This document shows, piece by piece, positions 51,598 through 61,243 of a stretch of 64,000 nucleotides of DNA. Position 1 is the first letter of the stretch, and every line of letters starts with the position of its first letter. The notes beneath the pieces are model-generated. The model was not told the DNA's origin. It made no database searches and was given only the letters and a program-made list of their open reading frames with translations. This DNA comes from DATDQA01 sp035292505. Its GTDB lineage: Bacteria; Bacteroidota; Bacteroidia; Chitinophagales; Saprospiraceae. The translations under genes and the position numbers were made by a program. The DNA lies in NCBI GenBank assembly GCA_035292505.1, contig DATDQA010000062.1, forward strand, positions 15,613 through 79,612, read 5' to 3'.

Positions 51598-51915
51598 TTG
51601 ATAGGTACTACGTATTCATAGGGGCAACTGTTTATGTGTGGATAATCAATACCTTAGATATGTTCTCTGTGAATTGCTTTTTCAAATCACATATTTCAAG
51701 TACCACTTTTCAAATCTTTGCATGGTACCATCCATTAATGCCTTGGGTGAGTCAATTGTAAATTTCCATGTGTTTTTTTCGTCTCTGGCCCAAACCTTTA
51801 AACAGGAGGAGATAGCTGATACTTTCGTATCAATGCAAATCCTCCTCTCTTCTGCAACTGATTAATCCATGATTTAGGTATCATTCTGTTGATAAACACC
51901 GTCAATTATTCCGCC
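51598..51915. other. 318-base intergenic region without a supported feature
   Basis: A/T-rich DNA. One frame of 75 codons is open on the plus strand but lacks coding character. No hairpin terminator was found. Confidence 0.5.
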
Positions 51916-53970
51916 CTATCTCGCCACTTTCACAACACCAAAATATTCCTCCCCTTTCACAATCAACAATAAGTTGCCATCACCTGCCCGATCCAATATT
52001 TCCTGCTCAATCGAAAACAGATGTTTCCCTTGAGAAAGAAAACCTGAATGCATATTTGCAACCAACCTGCCATCTGTCGACACGAGACGGATATCCAAAT
52101 CTTCCTGGGCAGTACGTAACTCCAACTCAACTGTAATCCCATACTCTGAAGGATTTGGAAATACGTTCACATGTGCAATATTCTTTGCTTCTTCATGCGT
52201 AGATGAAGCACCTTCTTTGTAAAGACGAATCTCTTTCCAGGCGACCCATGATGGGCTTTGCAGCGTTGAGATTCTTAGATAGCGAAAAGTACGGTTCAAT
52301 GGGTTAAAATTGAAGGAGAGGAGCTGATCATCCTCCGTCACACCGCCAAAAGTGTGCAGCTCTTCCATGTTCTGACTACTACCGTGTTGTGCCCCGGAAA
52401 GTCTGTGCAAAGTAAAACCTGAAGGAAACTGTGCAACGACCAATTCAATACGATCTAATCGCGTGTTCTTCAACAAATCGATCTGGATAAACTGGGGCGG
52501 AAGATCACCGGCATTCCATATCGTCTCATTGTTCATGTCGAAGGCCTGACCGGGTCTTTGATCATCGAGATACCCACTGACCGTGACGATCGTACTATCC
52601 ACACGAAATGCCGTCGCAGGTTGACACAACATCGGAAATGATCCATTGCAATATTCCATTGTCCCGCCGACCATCGTCATGAGTGAACGGATCTCCAACA
52701 ACTCCTGCGGATCAGAAACGGATAGCGGATCGGCAGATACGAGAGTGAGGTCTGCATACTTACCTGTTTCAAGACTCCCCTTCACATTTTCTTCTTTTGT
52801 CACCCATGCACCATTGATCGTCAGGAGTTTTAATCCTTCTTCGATAGCAATGCGCTGATCAAGCTCCCACTGCGCATGGAGTCGGTCGAGATAACCGATG
52901 CGTGTGATCGCCTGGTAGATGACGCGGAAGGGAGAATACGCGCAAACCGTATTATTGAACGGCGCATCCGTACTTCCTACAGTAGGGATATTGCTTTCCA
53001 CAAAATCCTTCCACCGCAGAATGAAGTCTGTATTGTTATTACTGATATAGGTTTGAAAGGTATTCTGCTCCGGCCAATCCGGTGGACCCATCAATTGTAC
53101 CGAAGCCACGATACCCTTATTCTCCATGCGTTGAAACTGTGTATCGCTGACTTTCACTGCGTGCTCGATGCGATGACGGTATGCACTGTTATTGCTCGTA
53201 CCAAGGGCGGATTCATATGCAGTGAGAATTTTCCCAACAGCTGATTGATTCACACAATGCGCTGCAACCTGATACCCTGCCTGGTGTGCTTCGCCAACCA
53301 ATTGGATGCAGGTAGCCTGGGTCATGATATCCATGGTGCCAAACGGATCGTCTACATACATTTTCACTCCAGGAGCACGGATTCTGTCACTAAAGACGTG
53401 CCCTGGCTCATATCCATAATTCTGCAGTACTCCGATCAGGTCTGTATTGTCGTACGTCCCCCAATACCCATTGATCCGCACGTTCAGGTCTCCGTTGGAT
53501 TCAAGTGCCATGGCGTTTTGCAGGTGCTCAGGAATAATATCCGGCCTGCCGAAATTCAATTCAGAGATACTCGTCCAGCCATTTAGACTCAGTGTATCCA
53601 TAATGTCTTCCAATGGCGGATAAGTCGTAAACTGCTCTTCAGGAGTATCACAAATATGTTCGCGCCAGCTCAACCAATGACAGTGCGCATCATTAAAGCC
53701 CGGAAGAATCGTGTAACCGCCGGCATCGATCCACAGTACCGGGCAATCCTCCGACATCAAGGAAATAATGTCCTCTTCTTCTCCAACCGCCTGAATAAGT
53801 CCATCCCGGATTGCAAGTGCATATGCGACCGGTAATGATGGATTCATTGTGATGATATGTGCATTGACGATGACCAGATCCGGAGATCCGCTACATTGGG
53901 CATGGCACAGCAGGGTCAACTGACATACAAAAACAGTACTGATTAGGCATCGAAATGCTGATGCTTTCAT
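51916..53970 (-). CDS. T9SS-exported amidohydrolase (YtcJ-like) with discoidin-like domain
   Basis: A 684-residue protein from the ATG at 53970, signal KASAFRCLISTVFVCQLTLL. The amidohydrolase_3 domain spans about residues 25-440, with the metal motif GFNDAHCHWLSW near 90, the YQVAAHCVNQ segment near 235, HRIEHAVKVSD near 265 and VGSTDAPFN near 340. A beta-sandwich resembling F5/8-type C (discoidin) follows (AFDMNNETIWNAGD to FRYLRIST). The last 75 residues are a T9SS type A domain beginning NVFPNPSEYGITVEL. Metal-dependent hydrolases of this group usually act in the cytoplasm; here the domain is fused for export to the cell surface, so the substrate is extracellular. Confidence 0.9.
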   Translation of the reverse strand: MKASAFRCLISTVFVCQLTLLCHAQCSGSPDLVIVNAHIITMNPSLPVAYALAIRDGLIQAVGEEEDIISLMSEDCPVLWIDAGGYTILPGFNDAHCHWLSWREHICDTPEEQFTTYPPLEDIMDTLSLNGWTSISELNFGRPDIIPEHLQNAMALESNGDLNVRINGYWGTYDNTDLIGVLQNYGYEPGHVFSDRIRAPGVKMYVDDPFGTMDIMTQATCIQLVGEAHQAGYQVAAHCVNQSAVGKILTAYESALGTSNNSAYRHRIEHAVKVSDTQFQRMENKGIVASVQLMGPPDWPEQNTFQTYISNNNTDFILRWKDFVESNIPTVGSTDAPFNNTVCAYSPFRVIYQAITRIGYLDRLHAQWELDQRIAIEEGLKLLTINGAWVTKEENVKGSLETGKYADLTLVSADPLSVSDPQELLEIRSLMTMVGGTMEYCNGSFPMLCQPATAFRVDSTIVTVSGYLDDQRPGQAFDMNNETIWNAGDLPPQFIQIDLLKNTRLDRIELVVAQFPSGFTLHRLSGAQHGSSQNMEELHTFGGVTEDDQLLSFNFNPLNRTFRYLRISTLQSPSWVAWKEIRLYKEGASSTHEEAKNIAHVNVFPNPSEYGITVELELRTAQEDLDIRLVSTDGRLVANMHSGFLSQGKHLFSIEQEILDRAGDGNLLLIVKGEEYFGVVKVAR

Positions 53971-54082
53971 ACAGTTAATGCCGGAGAAATTCCTCATGCC
54001 GTCTAAGATACTAAGTTGGTATTGGAATAGCGCGTAAAGTGGCTAAGGCCACAGACAGTGGAGCCTTATTGATAATCTTCTA

Positions 54083-54270
54083 TCATCGCTGCAATCTTGC
54101 GAAGGCGTTTGCATCTTTCACGTATTGCCCGGCACCTTTCTGCAGCGTCTGCATCGCAATACCGTAGTGTTCCTGACCGGAGAGCATGATGATATGTGTA
54201 TTGGGGTCGCTTTTTTATTCAGGTAATAATCCGGGATCACCACATCCGTACCTTGCGTCTCATTAACTAG
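54083..54270 (-). pseudogene. Response-regulator receiver-domain relic
   Basis: On the minus strand, LLVNETQGTDVVIPDYYLN is followed, after a one-base shift, by IMLSGQEHYGIAMQTLQKGA and QYVKDANAFARLQR before a TGA at 54085-54083. This matches the second half of a receiver domain: the phospho-acceptor Asp strand (DVVIPDYYLN), the Ser/Thr strand (IMLSGQE) and the Lys switch strand (YVKDANAF). The first half of the domain, and any output domain, are absent. The frameshift falls in the ACACATATCATCATG segment near 54188-54200. The relic directly follows the SRPBCC gene. Confidence 0.65.
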
Positions 54271-54716
54271 GAGACATCGGCATTCCCTTCTGCCCACTTT
54301 TTGAAATCCTTCATAAACTGATACGACTGCTTCCTGAATGCGCCCGGCGCGAGTTTCATCATGAGTTTCAATGAAAATGATGATGGACGGAACTCCACAT
54401 ATGAGATCCACCTGGTCTTGTTGTGATCAACTGCCTGGAAAATATTGCGGACTTCATTCCACATCCCTTCTGTCTCGTAAGTACCGGAGAATTCGTCAGG
54501 CAGATTGCGCACTGTAATCGTCTCAATGAGTTCTAATTCCCTACCACCTATTTTGTATTTGAGTCTGGATGTTGCACCAGCCTGTCCCGGAGTACCACTC
54601 AGAGGCTCCATGCTCATGAATCCCGGTTGCCAGTGTTTTAAGTTTTCCGGATTGTCGAAGAGTGTGATCACACGATCACGTGGAAGATCGATATCGATTT
54701 CAAGGGTGTATTTCAT
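54267..54716 (-). CDS. SRPBCC family protein
   Basis: A 149-residue START/SRPBCC (Bet v1-like) ligand-binding protein. The N-terminal strand MKYTLEIDIDLPRDRVITL is followed by the typical helix FDNPENLKHWQPGFMSMEPL and the later strands YKIGGRELELIETITVRNLP and RWISYVEFRPSSFSL, with a C-terminal helix KQSYQFMKDFKKWAEG. Such proteins bind lipids, polyketides or act as AHSA1-like cochaperones; no ligand is clear. The start is ATG 54716. Its stop is immediately followed by the receiver-domain relic. Upstream is a 456-base gap with repeats, so it has its own promoter. Confidence 0.85.
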   Translation of the reverse strand: MKYTLEIDIDLPRDRVITLFDNPENLKHWQPGFMSMEPLSGTPGQAGATSRLKYKIGGRELELIETITVRNLPDEFSGTYETEGMWNEVRNIFQAVDHNKTRWISYVEFRPSSFSLKLMMKLAPGAFRKQSYQFMKDFKKWAEGNADVS

Positions 54717-55172
54717 TGAAGTGTGTCGCAGAATTTCGGGTTATCGAAGAATGACACCCGCCAGAATGGACTTCGGTACGGGCGGGCGAAATTACACGAA
54801 AGAAAAGAACACGAAAAATTTTACAAGAAATAGCTATGCCGTTTAGTACATCCCTCACCCCTCGATCCCCTAAAGGGGAAGTCCTCGCGCCATTTGAATT
54901 CGGGCAGCTGGCGGTTCCACCTTTAGGGGTAATGGGGTAAGCATCGGCAATTTGCAGAAGAGACATAAACCTGCAAAATGTCATACACCTCCAGAAATAC
55001 GGTCATTAAGCAGACTGACACCTGGTCCGCAGCTATATATGCCAAACATGAATTATGATTGAACTTGTAAAATGACTGCCGACAGAAAACTGGCAACTCG
55101 TAACTCTGCTTTCCTCCGCCTCAGCCTTCTTTGGACACCGAAGCTTTGCGAAGGTGGCCGCCTTAGCCTTTT
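54717..55172. other. 456-base repeat-rich intergenic region
   Basis: Contains CCCTAAAGGGGAA near 54870-54885 and CCACCTTTAGGGGTAATGGG near 54919-54940, an inverted pair of a common Bacteroidota intergenic motif. From about 55112 the reverse-complement AGGCGG-type tract (CTCCGCCTCAGCCTTC) runs to the adhesin stop codon. No gene is supported. Confidence 0.6.
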
Positions 55173-57398
55173 TTATTCATTCTTCACCACCACAGATCCT
55201 CGTGTATTGATGGTTCCCATATTGAGAATCGCATCAGTGGTAGAGCCACCGGGATGTGGCAGGATCGTCACATTCTCCAGTGTGATATTTCCTTCATTGT
55301 AGATGCCTGCGCCCTGTGCCGCAGTACCTGAGATAATATTCACACCATCTATCCAGGGTTCAATGCCAGACTCGATGTACAAGGCATACGGTGTGCCTTC
55401 TGCTTTGATGTAAATTTCATGTTCCGGTAATGCCGAGAGTGAAGACCCTGTAGAAAAGAGTGCATAGTTATCCTCGAGCACGATGGTATCATGATGTACA
55501 GCCGGATCGAAGAAGACAGTCTCCCACCACTGCGCACATTCCAGTGCATAGGGCAGCGAACCTTCACCACTGTCATTTGTGTTCGTCACGAGATTGCAAG
55601 CAGGATTGATGTAGGCCATCTGGAAAGAAAAACTGTAACTGCCACAACTATATCCCTGTCTCCAGTCATCATCCCAGGCTGCGACGACCATAGTGAAATT
55701 GTCCTGCCAGAAATTGATGTTACCACCCGGGAATTCGTAGGGAGGAGAATTTTCAGTATGACCCCAGACACCAAAATCGGCATATAAATCAAAGCCAATA
55801 CTTTGCGTATTTCCCGCAATCGGAATTGCGCGGAGGTTATAGTTGTCAGGGAGATCTTCAATGTCGTAGATCTCTCCGCCCTGAATGGTATCATAGACTG
55901 CATTTGCATCCAGATCCCAAAGCAACAAGCCTACGATATCGGCTGATGTGACATGCACTTCTAATCCACCCTCTACTGTACAATTCGACTGGTCGGTTAC
56001 CGTCACATAGAGAAAGAATGTTTCGGTGGGTGTAATCGTAATACTGTCTCCGGTCATCCCATTGCTCCAGTCCACTGAATAGGCACCATGCGTGCCTTGT
56101 ACATTGCTGTTGATCGTGATTGTGTCTCCGAGGCACAACGGCATTACATCAGGCATATCGATCGTCGCGCAATCATTGATGATCGAAAAATCCAGTATGG
56201 ACTCATCACAACTGACACCCAGAAGATTGTTTTGGCTGAAAGTCGAAACGGTGAGTGTATAAATACCGGTATAGGGATCCATGTTTTCGAAATCGCCCGG
56301 ATACCGATATGGCACTGAGTTCTCATAGTCCTGGTCATATTGTGCCCCCGTGAGAACAAATTCCACACTTTCCACACTTCCGGAGGTGAAGGCTTGAATA
56401 TTAAAATTCAACGGCAATGAACTGTAATAAAAGATATCGCCGTCATGTATCGTATCAAAGATTTGGCCATTCCCTATATTATAGATCACAACAGCAGTAA
56501 TCGTTCCTGTGGTCACATTCACATTCACCTGGTCAGTACCGATGCATGTTTCAGCATCCGTCATAGTGACGTTGTAGACCTGGTTGGAATTAGCGTTTAC
56601 CGTAATGCTATTCGTTGTTGCTCCTGTATTCCATAAATATGCATAAGGTGGTGTGCCTTCTTCACTCAATGCTACAAGCGTCACGACGCTGCCCTGACAA
56701 ACTGTGATATTCGGAGATCCAAGGATTGGAAAATTGCATTGTGGATCACAGGCATCACCGATACCATCATTATCGGAGTCCTGCTGAAGCGGATTAGCAG
56801 TATTGATACAATTGTCATGGATATTCGCAATTCCGTCATTATCGGCATCAGTAGCGCATGTCGCATGGTAGACTTCATACTGATTCACAGGGATCATACT
56901 GGTCCCGTCGTTCGGTTGATTAGCGTTGAAGTGTGTGAAAGCCGGGTCGATCGTGATATCCGGAAAGACCGTGTTGCTCAGAATCGTAAAACATACTCTT
57001 CCGATATCAATCCAGGCCGCGCTATCAATCGTCGGACAACTGTTTGATTCCTGTCCTTCCTTGAGAATGACAGACATACTGAACAGTCCTGGAGTAGACG
57101 CGTCATAGGTTTGTGTATCCCATGCAGGATCTCCACTATCGCAGGTGTCTGTTCCGTCAAATTCCAACGGCGTATAGGACTGAAACAATAGCGCGGTTTG
57201 CGTGTAGCTGAAGAAGATCGAAGAAGACCCGATGTCTACTGGATTTGCATCGGCAGTTTTCACTTTCAGGGTGAGGCAAAGCTGCGATGCACCGCAGTTT
57301 TTGGTGCATACCCCCTGCATCTTCAATGTCTGTGCAACAGCGGATTGAAAGAACCCCGTCAAAAGGAAAACAGATAAAACGCATGTCTTAATTTTCAT
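55173..57398 (-). CDS. Large secreted adhesin-like protein with thrombospondin type 3 repeats
   Basis: A 741-residue exported protein, signal MKIKTCVLSVFLLTGFFQSAVA. Residues 25-185 form a beta-sandwich that looks cohesin-like (IGSSSIFFSYTQTALLF then WIDIGRVCFTIL). Calcium-type TSP3 repeats DADNDGIANIHDNC and QDSDNDGIGDACD lie near residues 188-216. Two Ig-like/PKD-like sections follow (VCQGSVVTLVALSEEGTPPY, and LCLGDTITINSNVQG). The last part resembles a choice-of-anchor beta-helix start (NTNDSGEGSLPYALECA). No T9SS type A end is visible, although the C-terminus may be of another sorting type. It is the last gene of a leftward three-gene set with DUF1501 and DUF1800 proteins. Confidence 0.78.
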   Translation of the reverse strand: MKIKTCVLSVFLLTGFFQSAVAQTLKMQGVCTKNCGASQLCLTLKVKTADANPVDIGSSSIFFSYTQTALLFQSYTPLEFDGTDTCDSGDPAWDTQTYDASTPGLFSMSVILKEGQESNSCPTIDSAAWIDIGRVCFTILSNTVFPDITIDPAFTHFNANQPNDGTSMIPVNQYEVYHATCATDADNDGIANIHDNCINTANPLQQDSDNDGIGDACDPQCNFPILGSPNITVCQGSVVTLVALSEEGTPPYAYLWNTGATTNSITVNANSNQVYNVTMTDAETCIGTDQVNVNVTTGTITAVVIYNIGNGQIFDTIHDGDIFYYSSLPLNFNIQAFTSGSVESVEFVLTGAQYDQDYENSVPYRYPGDFENMDPYTGIYTLTVSTFSQNNLLGVSCDESILDFSIINDCATIDMPDVMPLCLGDTITINSNVQGTHGAYSVDWSNGMTGDSITITPTETFFLYVTVTDQSNCTVEGGLEVHVTSADIVGLLLWDLDANAVYDTIQGGEIYDIEDLPDNYNLRAIPIAGNTQSIGFDLYADFGVWGHTENSPPYEFPGGNINFWQDNFTMVVAAWDDDWRQGYSCGSYSFSFQMAYINPACNLVTNTNDSGEGSLPYALECAQWWETVFFDPAVHHDTIVLEDNYALFSTGSSLSALPEHEIYIKAEGTPYALYIESGIEPWIDGVNIISGTAAQGAGIYNEGNITLENVTILPHPGGSTTDAILNMGTINTRGSVVVKNE

Positions 57399-57495
57399 AC
57401 CCAGGATTTAATGGTGATGTCTCACTTTGACCTGGAAATTTATCTACTGGACGACAAGCAAAATGCGACATGACTGATTTAATTTATCTGATGAT

Positions 57496-59544
57496 CTATA
57501 GCTGAATTGCCGGATGGCCAGTTTGATTTTCGTTGCGTTTCCAGAGATTATAATCGAGGTTGTTGACAATACCATTGCCATCGCCGTCCGTACTATCATA
57601 GTCACCGATACCTGAAGATTCAGATCTCCACCTGGAATAATCCTGTGCATCGGCGATACCACTTCCATTGTAGTCTCCGGCAAAGAGCACAAATGTGCCG
57701 TTCACTTCCTTGAGCTGACCGGTACCCAGTGCAGCAGACCCATCAATTGTAAAATCGTAGACATTCGTGACGTCCACCAGATCCATAGGCTGACTACTGA
57801 TCACAGCAATATGGCTTCGATGATAGATGGTGATGTAATAGGCGTTGGGTAATAAATCATTGAAGGCAACTCCAAGTCCTCCATTGAGACCGATCACCTG
57901 ACCATCGCGACGCAACAAACCTGCCCTGCGGCCAAGGACATTATTCACATCGTTTCCGTCGCGCAATTCGATCAATATCCAATCTACAACATGATCCGGT
58001 ACATCCGACAAGGCTTCGGTACCATTATAACTGTAGGGGGAGGATTGATAAGGCTGCTGCAATGGCAACATATTATTATCAGACAATATTGTACGCATCT
58101 TCCCTGCTTCCGGATCATAGAACCCTTCCAGGAATACTCTGGCACGGACGACACTCTGTGTGATGTATGTATCGAAATAGCACGTCGGATCTACAGTCTC
58201 CGCGGGTTTGATGATTCCAGGAATCAGGGCCCACTGGTCAAATTGAGTTCCCATGATTGCTGCGCCACTGCCACCCAACCAATCCTGGATGACTGAACGG
58301 AAGACACGTCGGTAATCAAATTGCAATTGCTCATCGGGAACAGTTCCATTGTTCGTCACATCGGAGAGATCGAGGTTGGTTCCATGCACACCAGGCTGTA
58401 CTCCGCTACCAAAGAGAAACATCGGAGCGAGGTTTCCATGATCAGTGCCAAAGCTTCCATTTTGCTCGACCTTTCTCCCAAATTCTGAGAAGGTCATCGT
58501 GAGCAACTTTTGTGCATGTCCCTGTGCAGTCATGTCATCGTGAAATGCCTTCACGGAATCAAAGACGTCGTTGAGGAGGTCGGCATGCCATCCCGTTGAG
58601 GTATTTCCACCCACAACCTGATCCGCATGTGTATCAAAACCGCCCGTCCTTACAAGAAAGACTTTTGTTTTGCTTCCGCCGGAAATCAATCGTGCAACTG
58701 TGCGGAGTTGATCTGAGAGAAAGGAGGCGGTATATCCGGCACCGGGATCGTTTATTCCTGCATTAAACGTATTGGAGATGCGTTGCGCGTAGACACTCAC
58801 GGCATTCTCTATTGCCATGATGTAGGCAATCTCTTCACCATATTCAGATTCCGGAAAGAAATTTTGATTCGGAGTTCCTACACCTTGTACCTGGTTAAAG
58901 AGCCCACCTGGATCTTGTTGTGATAAGTTCGAAGCCTGAAACTTGCCGAGCGTATCATAAAAGCCCGGAGAGGGTTTTGTATCTCCGAGTTGGATGCCGA
59001 GTGGATCTGGGTTTGCTTCCGTTGGATTCCCATTGAGTCCGGGGAACACCGTATGCAGGAAGCGGCCCATCCAGCCACTTCCGATATTGAAATACTCTGC
59101 TGTACCATCTCCACCCGTGAGCCACAGGTCGGTCGACTTGAAATGCGAACCATTGGAATCCGGATAGCCCACCCCTTGAATGAGACTGGCAAAACCATTG
59201 TCATACATCGTTTTAAACGATGTCATTGCCGGATGTACACCGACCTGGTCCGCGATTGGAAGCGTATTATCAAGCATGATATAAGCCCCTGGACCTGACT
59301 GCGGAATGGCGAGATCGGGCCGAAGATTATAATAAAGGCCGTACTGGTCTACAGGGATCACGGCATTGAGCCCGTCATTTCCACCATCGAGAAAGACAAT
59401 GACCACTGTCCGATCCTCGACACCCTCACATGCAAGTAATGGAAGCATCGCGTGCGTGGCAAATGTGTTGAGGGGGATCCTGTTCAGGAACATCGGCCCC
59501 AGCGAAAGTCCCCCGGTATATTTTACAAAATCACGTCGTTTCAT
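57496..59544 (-). CDS. DUF1501 family protein with dockerin-like C-terminus
   Basis: A 682-residue exported protein. The N-terminus MKRRDFVKYTGGLSLGPMFL is a Tat-like signal (R-R-D-F). The DUF1501 domain includes TVVIVFLDGGNDGLNAVIPVD near residues 45-65, then LIQGVGYPDSNGSHFKSTDLW, GGFDTHADQV and MTFSEFGRKVEQNGSFGTDHG with HGNLAPMFLFG near residues 365-380; these are alkaline-phosphatase-superfamily-like features. The last 50 residues have two EF-hand-like units, DYNGSGIADAQDYSRWR and DGDGNGIVNNLDYNLWKR, resembling type I dockerin. The gene follows the DUF1800 gene, its constant partner in many environmental bacteria, by 55 bases. Confidence 0.9.
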   Translation of the reverse strand: MKRRDFVKYTGGLSLGPMFLNRIPLNTFATHAMLPLLACEGVEDRTVVIVFLDGGNDGLNAVIPVDQYGLYYNLRPDLAIPQSGPGAYIMLDNTLPIADQVGVHPAMTSFKTMYDNGFASLIQGVGYPDSNGSHFKSTDLWLTGGDGTAEYFNIGSGWMGRFLHTVFPGLNGNPTEANPDPLGIQLGDTKPSPGFYDTLGKFQASNLSQQDPGGLFNQVQGVGTPNQNFFPESEYGEEIAYIMAIENAVSVYAQRISNTFNAGINDPGAGYTASFLSDQLRTVARLISGGSKTKVFLVRTGGFDTHADQVVGGNTSTGWHADLLNDVFDSVKAFHDDMTAQGHAQKLLTMTFSEFGRKVEQNGSFGTDHGNLAPMFLFGSGVQPGVHGTNLDLSDVTNNGTVPDEQLQFDYRRVFRSVIQDWLGGSGAAIMGTQFDQWALIPGIIKPAETVDPTCYFDTYITQSVVRARVFLEGFYDPEAGKMRTILSDNNMLPLQQPYQSSPYSYNGTEALSDVPDHVVDWILIELRDGNDVNNVLGRRAGLLRRDGQVIGLNGGLGVAFNDLLPNAYYITIYHRSHIAVISSQPMDLVDVTNVYDFTIDGSAALGTGQLKEVNGTFVLFAGDYNGSGIADAQDYSRWRSESSGIGDYDSTDGDGNGIVNNLDYNLWKRNENQTGHPAIQL

Positions 59545-59599
59545 GCTTTTTCACTATTGATTCAGATTAAGTGACCTGATAATTTCATTGCGTCCTTTA

Positions 59600-61243
59600 T
59601 TACATCAATTGAAATTCTCTGGAATACACGACAGCCTTGAATAAATCATTGAGTTTTATTTTGACGGAAGTGGAATTGCCGGTATTCTGGTATGTGAGCC
59701 ATTCAAAATACCAGTTGTTCTGAGAGAGATTTCCCAACAGGATCTGATCGAGAAAATAGGTGCGACGTTCCGAAATCAAGGGTTCCGGAAACAGATATGG
59801 AGTAAGTTCATCCACGATCGCTGCAGCGACAGAAGGATCCGATACGATGCCATTACTCACAAAATCCACCATGTTGACCTGAATATTCCCGCCGAGCGCG
59901 CCATAGCTCAGCACCCGCATGCCGGTCACGAGCATTTCACCGAGACTATACCTGGCAATGATCGTACTGGCGTCGAGCCAATTCCGATGATAGAGGGGCT
60001 CCTGATAATAGGCCGGATAGCCTGCCACATTCAGGGGTCTGAAGATTTTCATTCCTGACTTGTCCAGGATATCGTCGATGACAGAGATATGATACCATTC
60101 GTAATAGTGTTCATAGGAATTTGCTTGTGGAGGGAGAATGTTGATATTGAAAAAATTGACGGTATGCGCAAGCAACTCAAGGGGGGACTTCAAAAGTGCA
60201 CCTATGATTTCGTCGGTATTACTGCTGTCGTCGGCATCATAAAAATGCTGGCTTTTCAGGAGTTGTTTGAGGGTCATCTCGAGGTTATAGTCATTGGTTC
60301 GCATTGTTTGCGCCAAAGGCTCTATGATATCTGTTTCGATTTCCGTATCAATGCTGCTGCTCACAAAATAGCGGTAGAGTTTACGGCAAATAGTACGTGC
60401 TGTGTCATCCTGATCAAAGACCATGTCCACGAAATCATCGAGTTCCCGATACATGTCTTCCTCATCTACTGCCCCTGTGATGACCAGATTGCCAAAGGCA
60501 TTTGAAAACTGCTTATCGGTAGAATCATGATCGTCATAGGCCGCCCATCCGGTGGTAATACCGGTATCCGGATCAATGCTCCCGGGATCCGCTGGAAGAG
60601 GTCTGTCACTGATTTTAAATCCTGAAAGCAATTTCGCTGCGGCAGCCACGTCCATCTCTGTATAGTTCGTATAGTCATCCGGGCCTATCTGCGGACCTTT
60701 GCCAATCGTAAAGAGCTCCAGGAACTCCCTGGCATAGTTTTCATTTGGATTCGTATTGGTATTGCTATCCCCATTCAGATAGGAGAGCATGACATTGTCC
60801 AAAGTGATCTTCCTGGCGATCGTCTTAAAACTACCCTTGGCATAAAACCTCAATAATGCGAGGTAGTCAAAGAAAGGCCGGCTGGGATAAAACTCTTCTG
60901 TCGAGATCACAAAGTTTGCATGGAGGAAGAAGGTGATTTTCGATACGATCGAAGGGTCATAAATTGCCTCATGAATCCACCAGCCACCGATAGCCTGTAG
61001 CAGGTCATGCGCATCAGAATAGGATTCTACCCCCGAATTGATCCACGGCAGACCCGTCTCAGGGTCAAGTGGCTCTGAAATGATCAATGGAGCCTGAGTA
61101 AACAGGGTATCCACCGCCTGGGACGGCGTCATAGCCGCAAACTGGTCTATGCGTGCTTTATTGACAAAGTAGGTGCTGCGTCGGAGCAGGTGTGCTGCCA
61201 GCCTTGTCCCCAGGGTGCCCGTCATAGGTGCCAATGATGCCAT
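59600..61243 (-). CDS. DUF1800 family protein
   Basis: A 547-residue DUF1800 protein. The start MASLAPMTGTLGTRLAAHLL with RRSTYFVNKARIDQFAAM is the conserved N-terminal block (AAHLLRRSTYF). WWIHEAIYDPSIVSKITFF near residues 86-104 and the NPNENYAREFLELFTIGKGP segment near residues 164-183 are the most diagnostic. It has no obvious signal peptide, and the following DUF1501 partner carries a Tat-type signal; whether both are exported together is unknown. Function of the family is undetermined, though the pair is widespread in Planctomycetes and Bacteroidota. It is the first gene of the three-gene set; the 403-base region upstream would hold the promoter. Confidence 0.9.
   Translation of the reverse strand: MASLAPMTGTLGTRLAAHLLRRSTYFVNKARIDQFAAMTPSQAVDTLFTQAPLIISEPLDPETGLPWINSGVESYSDAHDLLQAIGGWWIHEAIYDPSIVSKITFFLHANFVISTEEFYPSRPFFDYLALLRFYAKGSFKTIARKITLDNVMLSYLNGDSNTNTNPNENYAREFLELFTIGKGPQIGPDDYTNYTEMDVAAAAKLLSGFKISDRPLPADPGSIDPDTGITTGWAAYDDHDSTDKQFSNAFGNLVITGAVDEEDMYRELDDFVDMVFDQDDTARTICRKLYRYFVSSSIDTEIETDIIEPLAQTMRTNDYNLEMTLKQLLKSQHFYDADDSSNTDEIIGALLKSPLELLAHTVNFFNINILPPQANSYEHYYEWYHISVIDDILDKSGMKIFRPLNVAGYPAYYQEPLYHRNWLDASTIIARYSLGEMLVTGMRVLSYGALGGNIQVNMVDFVSNGIVSDPSVAAAIVDELTPYLFPEPLISERRTYFLDQILLGNLSQNNWYFEWLTYQNTGNSTSVKIKLNDLFKAVVYSREFQLM

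Noticed and set aside
51638..51865. 75-codon plus-strand frame after the VOC gene
   Set aside because: A/T-rich, no family features, no promoter and no conservation evidence; treated as non-coding.
54118..54411. 97-codon minus-strand ORF overlapping the SRPBCC gene
   Set aside because: Its N-terminal part is a shadow of SRPBCC in another frame; only its end coincides with the frameshifted receiver relic, which is listed as a pseudogene.
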